Origin: Bowmanella yangjiangensis
GTDB taxonomy: Bacteria > Pseudomonadota > Gammaproteobacteria > Enterobacterales > Alteromonadaceae
Direction of reading: 5' to 3'
NCBI RefSeq assembly: GCF_017255015.1
Contig: NZ_JAFKCS010000011.1
Span: 60,953 to 124,952, forward strand
DNA length: 64,000 nucleotides
The position numbers and the translations under genes were made by a program. The notes under the pieces were generated by a model. That model did no database searches. It was not told the DNA's origin and saw nothing but the letters and a program-made list of their open reading frames with translations. Within the stretch, counting starts at the first letter, position 1. Every line of letters starts with the position of its first letter. This document shows, piece after piece, positions 45,470 to 54,924 of the stretch.

Positions 45470-48088
45470 ATGTCAGCGCCAATCGATCATCAATTGATGG
45501 ATACAGTAAGGGAGCTTGGTAGCATCTTAGGCGAAACCATTGAAGCTCAGTTGGGTAAAGATTGGTTAGACAGGATTGAGACCATAAGAAAGCACGGCCG
45601 CAGTGCATCACAAGGGGATGAAAAGGCGGGTCAGGAACTTCAGGCATTATTTGCCGATTTGGATGACGCCGACCTGCTTACTGTAGGTAGAGCTTTCGCT
45701 CAATTTTTAAACCTGGCCAATATTGCCGAGCAGGAGTTTAATAGCTCACAACCTTCGGAAGACCCCCTGGATCAGCTAAGTGACAAGCTAAAGCAAAACA
45801 ATCTGGCAGGGAAAACCTTCCAGCAAGCACTGCAACAACTTCGCATCGATCTGGTATTGACAGCACACCCGACGGAAGTCACACGCCGCACTCTGATCCA
45901 TAAATACAGCGAACTGGCCCATTGTTTGGCCACCATACACGGCTACAACCTGACGAGTACCGAGCGAGCCCAGCTACTTAAGCGTATTTCTGCGCTTATC
46001 TGCCAAGCTTGGCATACCGAAGAGATCCGTTCGGTCAGACCAACACCCGTTGATGAGGCTCAATGGGGCTTCTCGGTGATTGAAAATTCACTCTGGGATG
46101 CCGTGCCCCAGTTTCTGCGTGAAATGGATGATAAATTTCGCAGTCAATTTGACCAGGCCATGCCGCTTGACGCCTGTCCGGTCAGATTTTCCTCTTGGAT
46201 GGGTGGTGATCGTGATGGCAACCCATTTGTCACCGCCAAAGTAACAGAGCAGGTCTTGCTGCTGGCCAGAAAGCGCGCTGCACGATTGTTCTTCAATGAT
46301 GTTAACCGCCTGCAGGTGGAACTTTCCATGAGTGTTGGTACAGACGAGCTGATGAAAGCAGCTGAGCAGGATCGCGAGCCTTATCGCAAAATCCTGCGTA
46401 CCTTGCGTGACAGACTGGAAGAAACCCATGACGGCATTGATGATTATTTACATGGCCGCAATGCAAACCCACAACGTTGGATAGCATCTCAGGAAGAGCT
46501 GCTTAACCCCCTGCTACTTTGCTATCACTCGCTTTGTGAAACAGGCTTAAAGAGCATTGCCGATGCAGAGCTTCTGGATACTATACGCCGAGCGCACTGC
46601 TTTGGTATTCACTTGCTTAAGCTGGATGTCAGACAACATTCGGAGCGTCATGGTCAGGTACTAAGCGAGCTGACCCGTTATCTGGGTATAGGTGATTATC
46701 TTAGTTGGAGCGAAGAGGACAAACAGTCGTTCCTGCTGCGTGAATTAGCCTCGCGCCGTCCACTTCTCCCCAGAAAGTGGCAACCCAGTCAGGATGTTCA
46801 GGAGGTGTTGGATACCTGCTCAGTAATCGCCTCACAGAGCCAGGATGGTTTTGGTATCTATATTATCTCCATGGCCAGCCAGCCATCAGACGTGTTGGCG
46901 GTACAGTTGTTGTTGCAAGAAGCTGGTATTAACTGGCCTATGCCGGTTGCCCCACTGTTTGAAACCCTGGATGACCTTAATAATGCAGCAGACGTCACCA
47001 CCAAGCTGCTGGATATTGACTGGTACAGAGGCTATATCCAGGGACGTCAGTACGTGATGATTGGTTATTCTGATTCTGCCAAGGATGCAGGCGCGCTGGC
47101 CGCAGGCTGGGGACAATATCAATCTCAGGAAAAACTGGTTGCCCTGGCCGATAGTCGTGGTATCGAGTTGACCCTATTCCATGGTCGGGGCGGAACCATA
47201 GGTCGCGGCGGGTTACCGGCGCATGCTGCTATTCTTTCCCAGCCACCTGGCTCACTGAAAGGCGGTTTCCGGGTAACAGAACAAGGGGAAACCATCCGCT
47301 ATAAATTTGGCATGTCGGCACTGGCGAATCGAAGCCTGAAACTTTACGCCAGCGCCATACTTGAAGCCATTTTGCTGCCTCCACCGGCTCCCAAAGCCGA
47401 GTGGCGAAGTTTAATGAATGAAATGGCCTCCCGTGGCTGCGATAACTATCGGCAGGTGGTGCGCCAAGATGCCAACTTCGTTCCTTATTTCAGAGCCGCT
47501 ACACCGGAAGAGGAACTAGGCAAATTACCCTTAGGTAGCCGTCCTTCTAAACGCAAGCCAGATGGCGGAGTAGAAAGCTTACGAGCTATTCCCTGGATTT
47601 TCGCCTGGGCACAAAACCGCCTGGTATTGCCTTCCTGGCTGGGTGTTATGAAGGCGGTAGACCATGCGCTCGATGGCGATAAGAAACAAGTGGTGCTGGA
47701 AGAGATGATCAATGACTGGCCATTCTTCAAGACCCGTCTATCCATGCTCGACATGGTGTTTGCTAAAGCAGACCCTCGTATCAGTGCCGAGTACGATAAG
47801 CGCTTAGTTCCAGAGTCACTGCAATACTTTGGCGAAGCCCTGCGAGAAGAGCTGGCACAAAGCCAAGCGATGATCTTCAAGTTAATGAAACAAAGCAGTG
47901 CGCTGGAGCAGGATCCACAAGGGCGTGAATCAATGCAGATCCGGGCCGCTTATCTAGAGCCGTTGCATCTGCTGCAGATTGAGCTGTTAGACAGGGTGCG
48001 TAAATCTGAGCTGGATAACCCAATCCTGGAGCGCGCCATGATGGTAGCCATTGCAGGTATAGCTGTTGGCATGCGCAATACAGGCTAA
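45470..48088 (+). CDS. ppc: Phosphoenolpyruvate carboxylase
   Basis: An 872-residue enzyme that carboxylates phosphoenolpyruvate to oxaloacetate, refilling the citric acid cycle. Catalytic histidine H133 lies in TAHPTEVTRR. GGDRDGNPFVT, GYSDSAKDAG and the glycine-rich FHGRGGTIGRGG are all present, and the protein ends in the conserved MRNTG. The ATG at 45470 follows GGAGG; an upstream in-frame TTG at 45458 is not used. It is preceded by a HexR-like box, so it is probably regulated with glycolytic flux. Confidence 0.98.
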   Translation: MSAPIDHQLMDTVRELGSILGETIEAQLGKDWLDRIETIRKHGRSASQGDEKAGQELQALFADLDDADLLTVGRAFAQFLNLANIAEQEFNSSQPSEDPLDQLSDKLKQNNLAGKTFQQALQQLRIDLVLTAHPTEVTRRTLIHKYSELAHCLATIHGYNLTSTERAQLLKRISALICQAWHTEEIRSVRPTPVDEAQWGFSVIENSLWDAVPQFLREMDDKFRSQFDQAMPLDACPVRFSSWMGGDRDGNPFVTAKVTEQVLLLARKRAARLFFNDVNRLQVELSMSVGTDELMKAAEQDREPYRKILRTLRDRLEETHDGIDDYLHGRNANPQRWIASQEELLNPLLLCYHSLCETGLKSIADAELLDTIRRAHCFGIHLLKLDVRQHSERHGQVLSELTRYLGIGDYLSWSEEDKQSFLLRELASRRPLLPRKWQPSQDVQEVLDTCSVIASQSQDGFGIYIISMASQPSDVLAVQLLLQEAGINWPMPVAPLFETLDDLNNAADVTTKLLDIDWYRGYIQGRQYVMIGYSDSAKDAGALAAGWGQYQSQEKLVALADSRGIELTLFHGRGGTIGRGGLPAHAAILSQPPGSLKGGFRVTEQGETIRYKFGMSALANRSLKLYASAILEAILLPPPAPKAEWRSLMNEMASRGCDNYRQVVRQDANFVPYFRAATPEEELGKLPLGSRPSKRKPDGGVESLRAIPWIFAWAQNRLVLPSWLGVMKAVDHALDGDKKQVVLEEMINDWPFFKTRLSMLDMVFAKADPRISAEYDKRLVPESLQYFGEALREELAQSQAMIFKLMKQSSALEQDPQGRESMQIRAAYLEPLHLLQIELLDRVRKSELDNPILERAMMVAIAGIAVGMRNTG

Positions 48089-48203
48089 ATACCTTTGCAG
48101 GCCGGTCTCGTGCCGGCCTGTTATCTTGCCATCACCTACAGCAACTAAATCAGTTAGACTCAGCGCCGATTGTATTCACCTTTCCGCGAAAGCGACTTTT
48201 ATC

Positions 48204-48368
48204 ATGCTGTATGTTTTTGCAATTTTGGCATTTTCTTTGTTGGGGGTTATCGACATTGAAGTGCAATATCAGCAAGGGAAGATTAATGATGAACAGCTCT
48301 CTGTTGTTTTGCAAAAGTTGGCGGCAGAAGCACTAAAAACACAACAAGCAGCCCCTAAACTCCCCTAA
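48204..48368 (+). CDS. Possible small membrane protein
   Basis: A 54-residue frame that starts with a hydrophobic segment (LYVFAILAFSLLGVI) and ends in a polar, Gln/Lys-rich part. No clear ribosome site is visible. The last 14 nt overlap the end of the convergent DUF2938 gene. It follows ppc by about 115 nt. It reads like a plausible single-pass peptide but I do not recognise it; it could be chance. Confidence 0.35.
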   Translation: MLYVFAILAFSLLGVIDIEVQYQQGKINDEQLSVVLQKLAAEALKTQQAAPKLP

Positions 48369-48837
48369 TAATAAGCGCTGATAAATACATACCCAACCCA
48401 AAGACCAGATGTGTAATTAGGCTTTTTCCCCTGGCCCTCCACGGGGTTGGAGCATTTGACGCCATGAATCCCATCCCCAGCGCAGGTTGCATAATAAAGT
48501 AGGGGATTAGCACAGTGACCGCGCCAAAAAGTAGCGCAGAAAACAGTGACATCTGTATGATCCCGTTTATACAAAGCAGCCACACAAAGGCAAACAGTAC
48601 ACCGATAAGATAATGCGCCGCCCACCCCACCAAACATTCAGCGTCACGAGCTTCTGCTTTGCCAATCGCAGTATGAGTAAAACGACCTTCTGGCATATGG
48701 CATAGCCACCGCCCCACCATACAAAAATTCAAAGAAGCAATATTCATCGCACGTTTGAGAAAAAACGCCCAGATATCCATCACCGCAGTCGCTCCAACAC
48801 CTATGATAATTGCATCCAACAGCAAATCCGTTTTCAT
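48355..48837 (-). CDS. DUF2938 family membrane protein
   Basis: A 160-residue protein with about four membrane segments. DAIIIGVGATAVMDIWAFFLKR near the start, ECLVGWAAHYLIGVLFAF and QPALGMGFMASNAPTPWRAR match the DUF2938 family. Function unknown. It follows the DUF2798 gene by 12 nt, and both are divergent from a LysR regulator. This three-gene layout recurs in Proteobacteria, which suggests the LysR protein controls the two membrane proteins. Confidence 0.87.
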   Translation of the reverse strand: MKTDLLLDAIIIGVGATAVMDIWAFFLKRAMNIASLNFCMVGRWLCHMPEGRFTHTAIGKAEARDAECLVGWAAHYLIGVLFAFVWLLCINGIIQMSLFSALLFGAVTVLIPYFIMQPALGMGFMASNAPTPWRARGKSLITHLVFGLGMYLSALIIRGV

Positions 48838-48849
48838 AGCTCTTCCCTA

Positions 48850-49089
48850 TTAGTTAACTAATGCATCTTGACGTATTACCAAAGCCACTAATCGTCGCAC
48901 CAAGGGAGTGACCAAAATAATAGTGGGAAACGCCACACTAAATGCAAACAACCAAGCCTTTAGCCACAGCACCACAATAGCCTCCACCAATCCTATGTTA
49001 AACAAGGTGATCACTAGCGACATTATGCCGGACATCAGCAACGCCATAAAAAATGAGAAAACATAAGGGCTGTATTTGGCATGTATCAT
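48850..49089 (-). CDS. DUF2798 family membrane protein
   Basis: A 79-residue protein with two membrane helices (VFSFFMALLMSGIMSLVITLFN and WLFAFSVAFPTIILVTPLV, each cited only as landmarks). It matches DUF2798, a small family of unknown function often found beside LysR genes. The ATG at 49089 follows AGGAG; a longer frame from 49107 overlaps that site. It is first in a two-gene unit with DUF2938. Confidence 0.87.
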   Translation of the reverse strand: MIHAKYSPYVFSFFMALLMSGIMSLVITLFNIGLVEAIVVLWLKAWLFAFSVAFPTIILVTPLVRRLVALVIRQDALVN

Positions 49090-49213
49090 TCTTTTCTCCT
49101 CAAGCACTATTGGTCTAAAAAAATCCCCAGCAATCTAGGTAGATTGATATTAAGATAGTTTCATAAGTTAAAATACAAGCACATTTCGAATATATAATTC
49201 CATTTTCGCAATT

Positions 49214-50116
49214 ATGTTAGATGACCTGCAACTCTTTATACATATCGTACAGCAAGGGGGACTGTCTGGAGCAGCCAGCTACCTCAACCTTCCGCCAGCA
49301 ACTGTCACCCGACGTCTGCAGAAACTGGAACAGCAACTTGGTTGTAAGTTACTACATCGCTCAGCGCGCCAATGCGTGTTAAGTCAGGAAGGGGAAATCT
49401 ATTATCAAGCCTATGCGGATCTGGTTGAGCAGTTTGAGCAAACTCAGCGCCAACTTAGCGAGGCACACCAACACTTGCACGGGAAGCTAAAGGTCTTGGC
49501 TCCCATTAATATTTCCCATGGATATCTGCGTCCCATGTGGCTGGGCTTCTGCCGAGACTATCCGCAGATTCAACTCGAATTGGTGCTTGCCAATCAGCGC
49601 GAAGATCTCATTAAGAGTAAGGCAGATTTAGCCATTCGTGTCGGCCCACAACCCGATTCGACCCTTTATCAACTTAAACTGGGGGAAATAGACAAACTTC
49701 TGGTGGCTTCACCAGCTTACCTGCAGCAAGCCGGTAAGCCCGAGCATCCAACGCAATTAAAAGAACATCGGTTAATTGGCACAACACTTTGGACCAAGTG
49801 GCTGCTAATCAATAAGCAAAATGAACAGACGCTTGAGCTCTTCCCTCGCTTTCAATCCTTGTTTAATGACACCGCCATGATGAAACACCTGGCCTGTGAT
49901 GGACAAGGGATCAGTATGCTGCCGTTAACAGAGGTACAGCAGGAATTGCAGCGAGGGGAGCTCCAACAAGTTTTACCGGATTGGCAAGGAGACAAACGTG
50001 AAATTTATCTGGTGTGGCCAAGTGGTCGCCTACTGAATGAAAAAGCCAAATGTCTGCGCGACTACCTGCGGCATTTCATTCAACGTAACCCCACTACCCT
50101 AGTGCATTCAAACTAA
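49214..50116 (+). CDS. LysR-family regulator divergent from DUF2798-DUF2938
   Basis: A 300-residue LysR protein. The helix-turn-helix (LFIHIVQQGGLSGAASYLNL, PPATVTRRLQKLEQQLG) is followed by the effector domain opening LKVLAPINISHGYLRPMW. It is of the subgroup that often regulates adjacent transporters or membrane proteins. The 124-nt intergenic region toward the DUF2798 gene is AT-rich and should contain both promoters, but I could not single out an operator. Effector unknown. Confidence 0.9.
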   Translation: MLDDLQLFIHIVQQGGLSGAASYLNLPPATVTRRLQKLEQQLGCKLLHRSARQCVLSQEGEIYYQAYADLVEQFEQTQRQLSEAHQHLHGKLKVLAPINISHGYLRPMWLGFCRDYPQIQLELVLANQREDLIKSKADLAIRVGPQPDSTLYQLKLGEIDKLLVASPAYLQQAGKPEHPTQLKEHRLIGTTLWTKWLLINKQNEQTLELFPRFQSLFNDTAMMKHLACDGQGISMLPLTEVQQELQRGELQQVLPDWQGDKREIYLVWPSGRLLNEKAKCLRDYLRHFIQRNPTTLVHSN

Positions 50117-50117
50117 A

Positions 50118-50140
50118 ATCCCGGCCTTAGCTGCCGGGAT
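50118..50140. terminator. Terminator between LysR and serine hydrolase genes
   Basis: ATCCCGGC / GCCGGGAT with a seven-base loop begins right after the LysR stop codon. A T run (TTTTAG) follows on the minus strand, so it mainly serves the serine hydrolase gene and perhaps both. Confidence 0.75.
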
Positions 50141-50169
50141 CCAAGATATTGATAGTTTACTTACAATCT

Positions 50170-51588
50170 TTATTGAAGCACAAAACGAATACCGTGAATG
50201 TTGCCGCGGCTCACACTAAAGCCGTTGTCACCCTGATGATATTCGACAATCAGGCTACCATCCCGTAACAGCCCTTCTTTATCTTTGGCCAATTGCAGTT
50301 TTGCCGGAGGCTCCTGATGACCAGGCCAGGTTGAGATCATAGTGACTTCGGCGCTCTTAGTGTCAATAGGCTTTATCTTGTAGATCACATCCAGCTCTTT
50401 AGAGTAATAATCGCCAGCAGGCGGTATATCACCAGGCTGTGGCGCAGGCAGATTTTTATGGCTACGTTTACTTTCATCTGAGCGTTCGTCTGCCGTGTTT
50501 CCAAGCAGGTCGGCCAGCGCATACATCTTATCCGCCGGTTTACCATCACTGCGATTACACAACACAATAAAGCTGTAGCCACTGTCCAGCAAACGGCCGT
50601 AAGCAGACTTAAAGGTGGATGAGGCGCCGGTATGCTGCATCCATTCGCGCCCTTTCTGAAAACCGAATTTTACCCCGCCACCATAAATCAAACCATGTTG
50701 CTCGCGCACCACCTGACCATCATTAAATGTGGCTGGTTCTTGCATTGCCTGTCGGGTCGTATCGGTCCACACCTTGTGTCCCTGAGCAATGTCGTATTCA
50801 TATTTAGCCAGATCACTTAGTGAGGTAATCAACCCTCCGGAACCACTAAAAGCTGGGAAATCATTCTGCTGAGCAAAGCGACCATCGTCATTAAGATACC
50901 CATTTACCGTAAACCCATCAGGGATAGGTGCGGCTGCAAAAAAACTATTGTGCATGCCCAATGGGGCTAGAATGGTATCCCGCATGTAATCCTGAAAAGG
51001 CAACCCAGATACCCGTTCGATGATGCCGGCCAATAATAGATAACCACCATTGGAATAGGCATATTGGCTACCGGGGGTAAAGTCGGTGGCTTGCTGACGC
51101 ATCATTAAATCTAAGGCAGTTTGCAAATTAGTTTTGCTTAGAACCGGAACACCAGCAAGGCGCATTAATCCCAGCGCATCACGGACACCTGAGGTATGGT
51201 GGATAAGCATGCTAATAGTGATGGGTTTGCTATAAGTTGGGAAAGCAGGAAAATATTGCTGAACAGTCTCATTAAGCTTAAGTTTCCCCTGCTCCACCAA
51301 TTTCATAATGCCCAGTACGGTGAACTGCTTTGAAAGCGACGCGGCATAGAAGCGCGAGTTCTGGTCTAATGCTCTGCCTGTGGTTAAATCTGCCAGGCCG
51401 CTGGCTGTTTGGTAAATCAGCTCCCCTTGTCTGAACACCCCCGCGCTACAACCCGGCTCTGAAACCCATTGCGTGACATTCAAGATCTCATCAACTTTGT
51501 TTTTCTGTACCTCAGAGAGGTCCGCATTAGCGCTAGCTGATGTAAGCCCACAAAGAATTGCTGCAAGGGGAAGGTATAAGCGTGGCAT
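50170..51588 (-). CDS. Periplasmic serine hydrolase, class C beta-lactamase/esterase fold
   Basis: A 472-residue protein with a signal peptide (about 1-22, ending SANA). The penicillin-binding active site is intact: S84-L-S-K87 (SxxK) and Y178-S-N180 (YxN), with a HTGASSTFKS segment in the position of the third motif. LIHHTSGVRDAL and LAPLGMHNSFF are typical of the family. Members act as D-aminopeptidases, esterases or peptidoglycan-related hydrolases, and few are true beta-lactamases. A C-terminal extension (about 370-472) forms a separate beta-rich domain. Substrate unknown; transcribed alone. Confidence 0.9.
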   Translation of the reverse strand: MPRLYLPLAAILCGLTSASANADLSEVQKNKVDEILNVTQWVSEPGCSAGVFRQGELIYQTASGLADLTTGRALDQNSRFYAASLSKQFTVLGIMKLVEQGKLKLNETVQQYFPAFPTYSKPITISMLIHHTSGVRDALGLMRLAGVPVLSKTNLQTALDLMMRQQATDFTPGSQYAYSNGGYLLLAGIIERVSGLPFQDYMRDTILAPLGMHNSFFAAAPIPDGFTVNGYLNDDGRFAQQNDFPAFSGSGGLITSLSDLAKYEYDIAQGHKVWTDTTRQAMQEPATFNDGQVVREQHGLIYGGGVKFGFQKGREWMQHTGASSTFKSAYGRLLDSGYSFIVLCNRSDGKPADKMYALADLLGNTADERSDESKRSHKNLPAPQPGDIPPAGDYYSKELDVIYKIKPIDTKSAEVTMISTWPGHQEPPAKLQLAKDKEGLLRDGSLIVEYHQGDNGFSVSRGNIHGIRFVLQ

Positions 51589-51762
51589 AGAGGCACTCCG
51601 TAAGGGCTGAAAATTCTCACCAAGAGTAAAAAGGTTTGTGTGGTACTTACAATAAAAAAAGCTTGTTAGCTAATACCTTGAAGTTATCCGATGACAAAGC
51701 AAACACTTTCCTTTTCGGGCTTAGGAAAGTGTCAACCTTATTTAGGACGGGTTACAGACAAT

Positions 51763-51790
51763 AAAAAAGCCGGTTTACACCGGCTTTTTT
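51763..51790 (-). terminator. Terminator after fadE
   Basis: AAAAAAGCCGG / CCGGCTTTTTT with a six-base loop lies 17 nt beyond the fadE stop. The A and T runs on both sides make it functional in both directions, although no plus-strand gene ends nearby. Confidence 0.88.
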
Positions 51791-51807
51791 AATACATTAG
51801 GCACTTA

Positions 51808-54132
51808 TCAGGCGACTGATTTTGCCTTTGTGGAAGACACATTTTTGCCTTCCAGCTCGCCTAGTGCAAAGCTATCGACACTTAATGCCTCTTTGCGCAA
51901 TGCATCTGTTCGCTTGAGCTGTTCAGCTTCATGCTCAGAGATAACCCCTTCTTTCAGCGCCAAGGCTAAGGTAGTTGCGAAAGGAAGCTTACGCGGAATT
52001 ACTTTCTGTTTCTGTGCTTTGAGGATCTTCTTCTCAATTGGCACGACTTCGTGCATAGCGATAAAGGCGTTTTCCACCATACCTACCGGATCATCTGTTC
52101 TTTCACCGATATAGCACAAGTGGGTTAAACGATCGCGCATCACACCGGGCTGCATCAAGCTGTCGCTAACCTTCTGTGTAATCTCATCATGCGGCATGCG
52201 GTAATTGATACCCCAAGGGAAAACGACCCGTTTCAACAGCACCGCCACAACCCGGCTGGGGAAGTTTTGGAAGAAGCCATCAAACGCCACACCAATACGA
52301 TGCAGACAACGCTGCAGCGCGTAGTGAACAAATGCCAGGTCAGCTACCTGACGGCCATCTGACTCATAACGACGTAATACCGCAGAGGCAATATACAACT
52401 GACTGAGTACGTCACCCAATCGAGCAGAAATCATCTCTTTACGCTTGAGATCGCCCCCCAGGATTAACATGGAGAAGTCTGCGCAAAGGGCCAAACCTTT
52501 AGACATGCGAGACAGCTGCTGGTAATACTCACCCGTTTCACCCGATACTGGCGCACGATTGAAAACACCGGCAGTCAAGCCTTGCCACAGTGAACCGAAA
52601 AAGTTACCCGTGGCAAACGCAACATGTTTAACCAGCAGTTGGTCAAAGTCTTTCAGACCTTGTTCGGCATCAGGATTGGCTGCTGCTTCCATTTCATCAA
52701 ATACATAAGGATGACAACGGGTGGCCCCCTGGCCAAAGATCATCAGGTTGCGGGTAAGGATATTTGCCCCTTCCACTGTAATAGCCACAGGTGTACCAAA
52801 ATATTGGTGAGCCAGATAGTTTTTAGGCCCTAACTGCACACCTTTACCCGCATGAATATCCATGGCGTCGTTGATCACTTCGCGAGACATCTCGGTCATA
52901 TGATATTTGGCAATGGCAGTTACAACAGAAGGGCTCTCACCCAGGTCTATAGCACCTGCAGTCATGGTACGCATGGCTTCCAGGGTATAAGTCAGACCAC
53001 CGATTCGGCCCATGGCCTCCTGAATACCTTCAAACTTGCCGATAGACAGACCAAACTGCTTACGCACAGCGGCATACGCACCTGTGGTTCGCGCAGATAA
53101 GTGACCGTTTGCAGTTGCGAGTGCCGGCAGTGAAATACCCCGTCCTGCAGACAAGCACTCCACCAGCATACGCCAGCCGCGTCCCGCATAATCTGGCCCA
53201 CCAATAATCCAATCCAGCGGTATAAATACGTCTTCACCGCTTGTGGTGCCATTCATAAAGGCCATCGCAACTGGGAAGTGACGGTCGCCAACATTTACGC
53301 CAGGGTGAGACGTGGGAATAAGCGCACAGGTAATACCCAGGTCTTTCTTATCACCGAGCAAGCCATCCGGATCGTACATTTTAAACGCAAGGCCAAGCAC
53401 AGTGGCAACCGGGGCCAATGTGATATAACGCTTATCCCAGCTCAGTTTAAGGCCCAAGACCTCCTGCCCGTCATGCATGCCTTTGCATACAATACCGGTA
53501 TCTGGAATGGCACCTGCGTCTGAACCCGCTTCAGGACCAGTCAGGGCAAAGCAGGGAATATCCGTGCCATCTGCCAAGCGAGGCAACCAGTAATCTTTTT
53601 GCGCTTCTGTACCGTAATGCATCAGAAGTTCACCGGGGCCCAAAGAGTTAGGTACCATAACGGTTACCGCCACACTCAATGACCGGGTAGAGATACGAGA
53701 CACTATGGTTGAGTTGGCAATAGCCGAGAACTCTTTACCCCCAAAAGATTTAGGAATGATCATCGCAAAGAAGCCTTCTTTACGCAGATATTCCCAGACT
53801 TCCTTAGGCAGGTCTTTGTCTTCGTGGACGATTTTATAGTCATCCAGCATTTTCAGCAGGGTTTCAACCTGATTATCAAGAAACGCCTGCTCTTCTTCAT
53901 TCAATGCCGGTTTAGCATAGCCATGTAGTTTGTTCCAGTCGGGTTTACCACGGAACAACTCCCCTTCCCACCAAATAGAGCCCGCTTCCATGGCCTCACG
54001 TTCAGTGCTGGACATGGGGGGCAGAATTTTCTTAAAGATCTGGAAAACCGGCTTGGTTATCAGGTTACGCCTGATATCTGTCACGCCAAGTACAATGGCG
54101 AGTACAACCAGTAAAATCAGTAAAATAGACAT
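51808..54132 (-). CDS. fadE: Acyl-CoA dehydrogenase FadE
   Basis: A 774-residue acyl-CoA dehydrogenase that catalyses the first step of fatty acid beta-oxidation. Hydrophobic residues 1-18 form the membrane-associated N-terminus typical of FadE. Family landmarks include ALTGPEAGSDAGAIPDTG, the flavin-binding region and SARTTGAYAAVRKQFGL, and the FadE-specific C-terminal extension (YRMPHDEITQKVSD) is present. It is somewhat shorter than the 814-residue E. coli protein. It follows psrA by 14 nt, so the repressor and its target form one unit. Confidence 0.96.
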   Translation of the reverse strand: MSILLILLVVLAIVLGVTDIRRNLITKPVFQIFKKILPPMSSTEREAMEAGSIWWEGELFRGKPDWNKLHGYAKPALNEEEQAFLDNQVETLLKMLDDYKIVHEDKDLPKEVWEYLRKEGFFAMIIPKSFGGKEFSAIANSTIVSRISTRSLSVAVTVMVPNSLGPGELLMHYGTEAQKDYWLPRLADGTDIPCFALTGPEAGSDAGAIPDTGIVCKGMHDGQEVLGLKLSWDKRYITLAPVATVLGLAFKMYDPDGLLGDKKDLGITCALIPTSHPGVNVGDRHFPVAMAFMNGTTSGEDVFIPLDWIIGGPDYAGRGWRMLVECLSAGRGISLPALATANGHLSARTTGAYAAVRKQFGLSIGKFEGIQEAMGRIGGLTYTLEAMRTMTAGAIDLGESPSVVTAIAKYHMTEMSREVINDAMDIHAGKGVQLGPKNYLAHQYFGTPVAITVEGANILTRNLMIFGQGATRCHPYVFDEMEAAANPDAEQGLKDFDQLLVKHVAFATGNFFGSLWQGLTAGVFNRAPVSGETGEYYQQLSRMSKGLALCADFSMLILGGDLKRKEMISARLGDVLSQLYIASAVLRRYESDGRQVADLAFVHYALQRCLHRIGVAFDGFFQNFPSRVVAVLLKRVVFPWGINYRMPHDEITQKVSDSLMQPGVMRDRLTHLCYIGERTDDPVGMVENAFIAMHEVVPIEKKILKAQKQKVIPRKLPFATTLALALKEGVISEHEAEQLKRTDALRKEALSVDSFALGELEGKNVSSTKAKSVA

Positions 54133-54146
54133 GACTGCACCTTCTA

Positions 54147-54809
54147 TTAAGCAATATCCAATAATGGATTAACGGACGTTTCAGCAACCTGAGCTCCCAC
54201 CCCCGCAGAGATGTAAGGCATCAGTCGGGCAATAATGCCCTGCACCGTAACGTCTTGATGATAATCAGCCAGGGCAATCTCGCTGAGCGCTTTACTTGAT
54301 GCCATGGTGAACACAAAAGTGCCGATAGCAAAATGTAAACGCCAGAAAATTTCCGCCGGTGATAACTTTGGAACGGCCAGGTGAACGGCGTGGACGAAAC
54401 GCCTTAACACCTCGCCATAATGAAACGTGATATATTTTCTCAGGTGTCCCTGCGACTCTGAATAACCGCGCCCAAGCAATCTGACAAAGATAGCTGTGCC
54501 ATCCGGACGAACCTGACTAAGACTCAGCAAAGGCTCAACTAAGCAGGAGAAAACCTGGCCAACATCAGGACTTGGATGCTTGTGTAGCAAACGACTTAAC
54601 TCGTCGTCCACCGCAGGCATAAATACCGATAGGTAACGCTGTAGCACTTCCTGGATCAGTTGTTTTTTAGACCCAAAGTGATAGTTCACTGAGGCCAGAT
54701 TAACCTTAGCTTCACTGGTGATTGTTCGTAAGGAGGTGTCACCGAAGCCATGCTCGGAGAACAGGGTTTCCGCGGCATCCAGAATCTGGATTTTGGTATC
54801 TGCACTCAT
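54147..54809 (-). CDS. psrA: TetR-family fatty acid regulator PsrA
   Basis: A 220-residue TetR-family protein. The helix-turn-helix region (ILDAAETLFSEHGFGDTSLR, ITSEAKVNLASVNYHFGSKK) closely follows Pseudomonas PsrA. The C-terminal domain (GRGYSESQGHLRKYI) would bind a long-chain fatty acid or acyl-CoA. The ATG at 54809 gives the conserved start MSADTK; an upstream TTG frame start at 54827 lies inside the operator and is not used. A perfect PsrA-type operator sits 14 nt upstream, so autoregulation together with fadE is expected. Confidence 0.92.
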   Translation of the reverse strand: MSADTKIQILDAAETLFSEHGFGDTSLRTITSEAKVNLASVNYHFGSKKQLIQEVLQRYLSVFMPAVDDELSRLLHKHPSPDVGQVFSCLVEPLLSLSQVRPDGTAIFVRLLGRGYSESQGHLRKYITFHYGEVLRRFVHAVHLAVPKLSPAEIFWRLHFAIGTFVFTMASSKALSEIALADYHQDVTVQGIIARLMPYISAGVGAQVAETSVNPLLDIA

Positions 54810-54822
54810 AGTAAACAACCAA

Positions 54823-54840
54823 TTCAAACGATAGTTTGAA
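54823..54840. promoter_or_regulatory. PsrA operator upstream of psrA-fadE
   Basis: TTCAAACGATAGTTTGAA is a perfect 7-4-7 palindrome. Its core CAAAC-N4-GTTTG matches the published PsrA consensus. It ends about 14 nt before the psrA start codon, where binding would block transcription. Confidence 0.85.
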
Positions 54841-54924
54841 ATGTATGTTTAAATCGGCACAAATTCAAGTAAATGTTGTTCCTCGCTTTATATCCCTTTG
54901 CCGAATACGCCATGAATTCATGGA

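Noticed and set aside
50170..51588. Calling the serine hydrolase an antibiotic-resistance beta-lactamase
   Set aside because: The SxxK and YxN motifs are shared by many esterases and peptidases, and the protein is longer than class C enzymes with a separate C-terminal domain.
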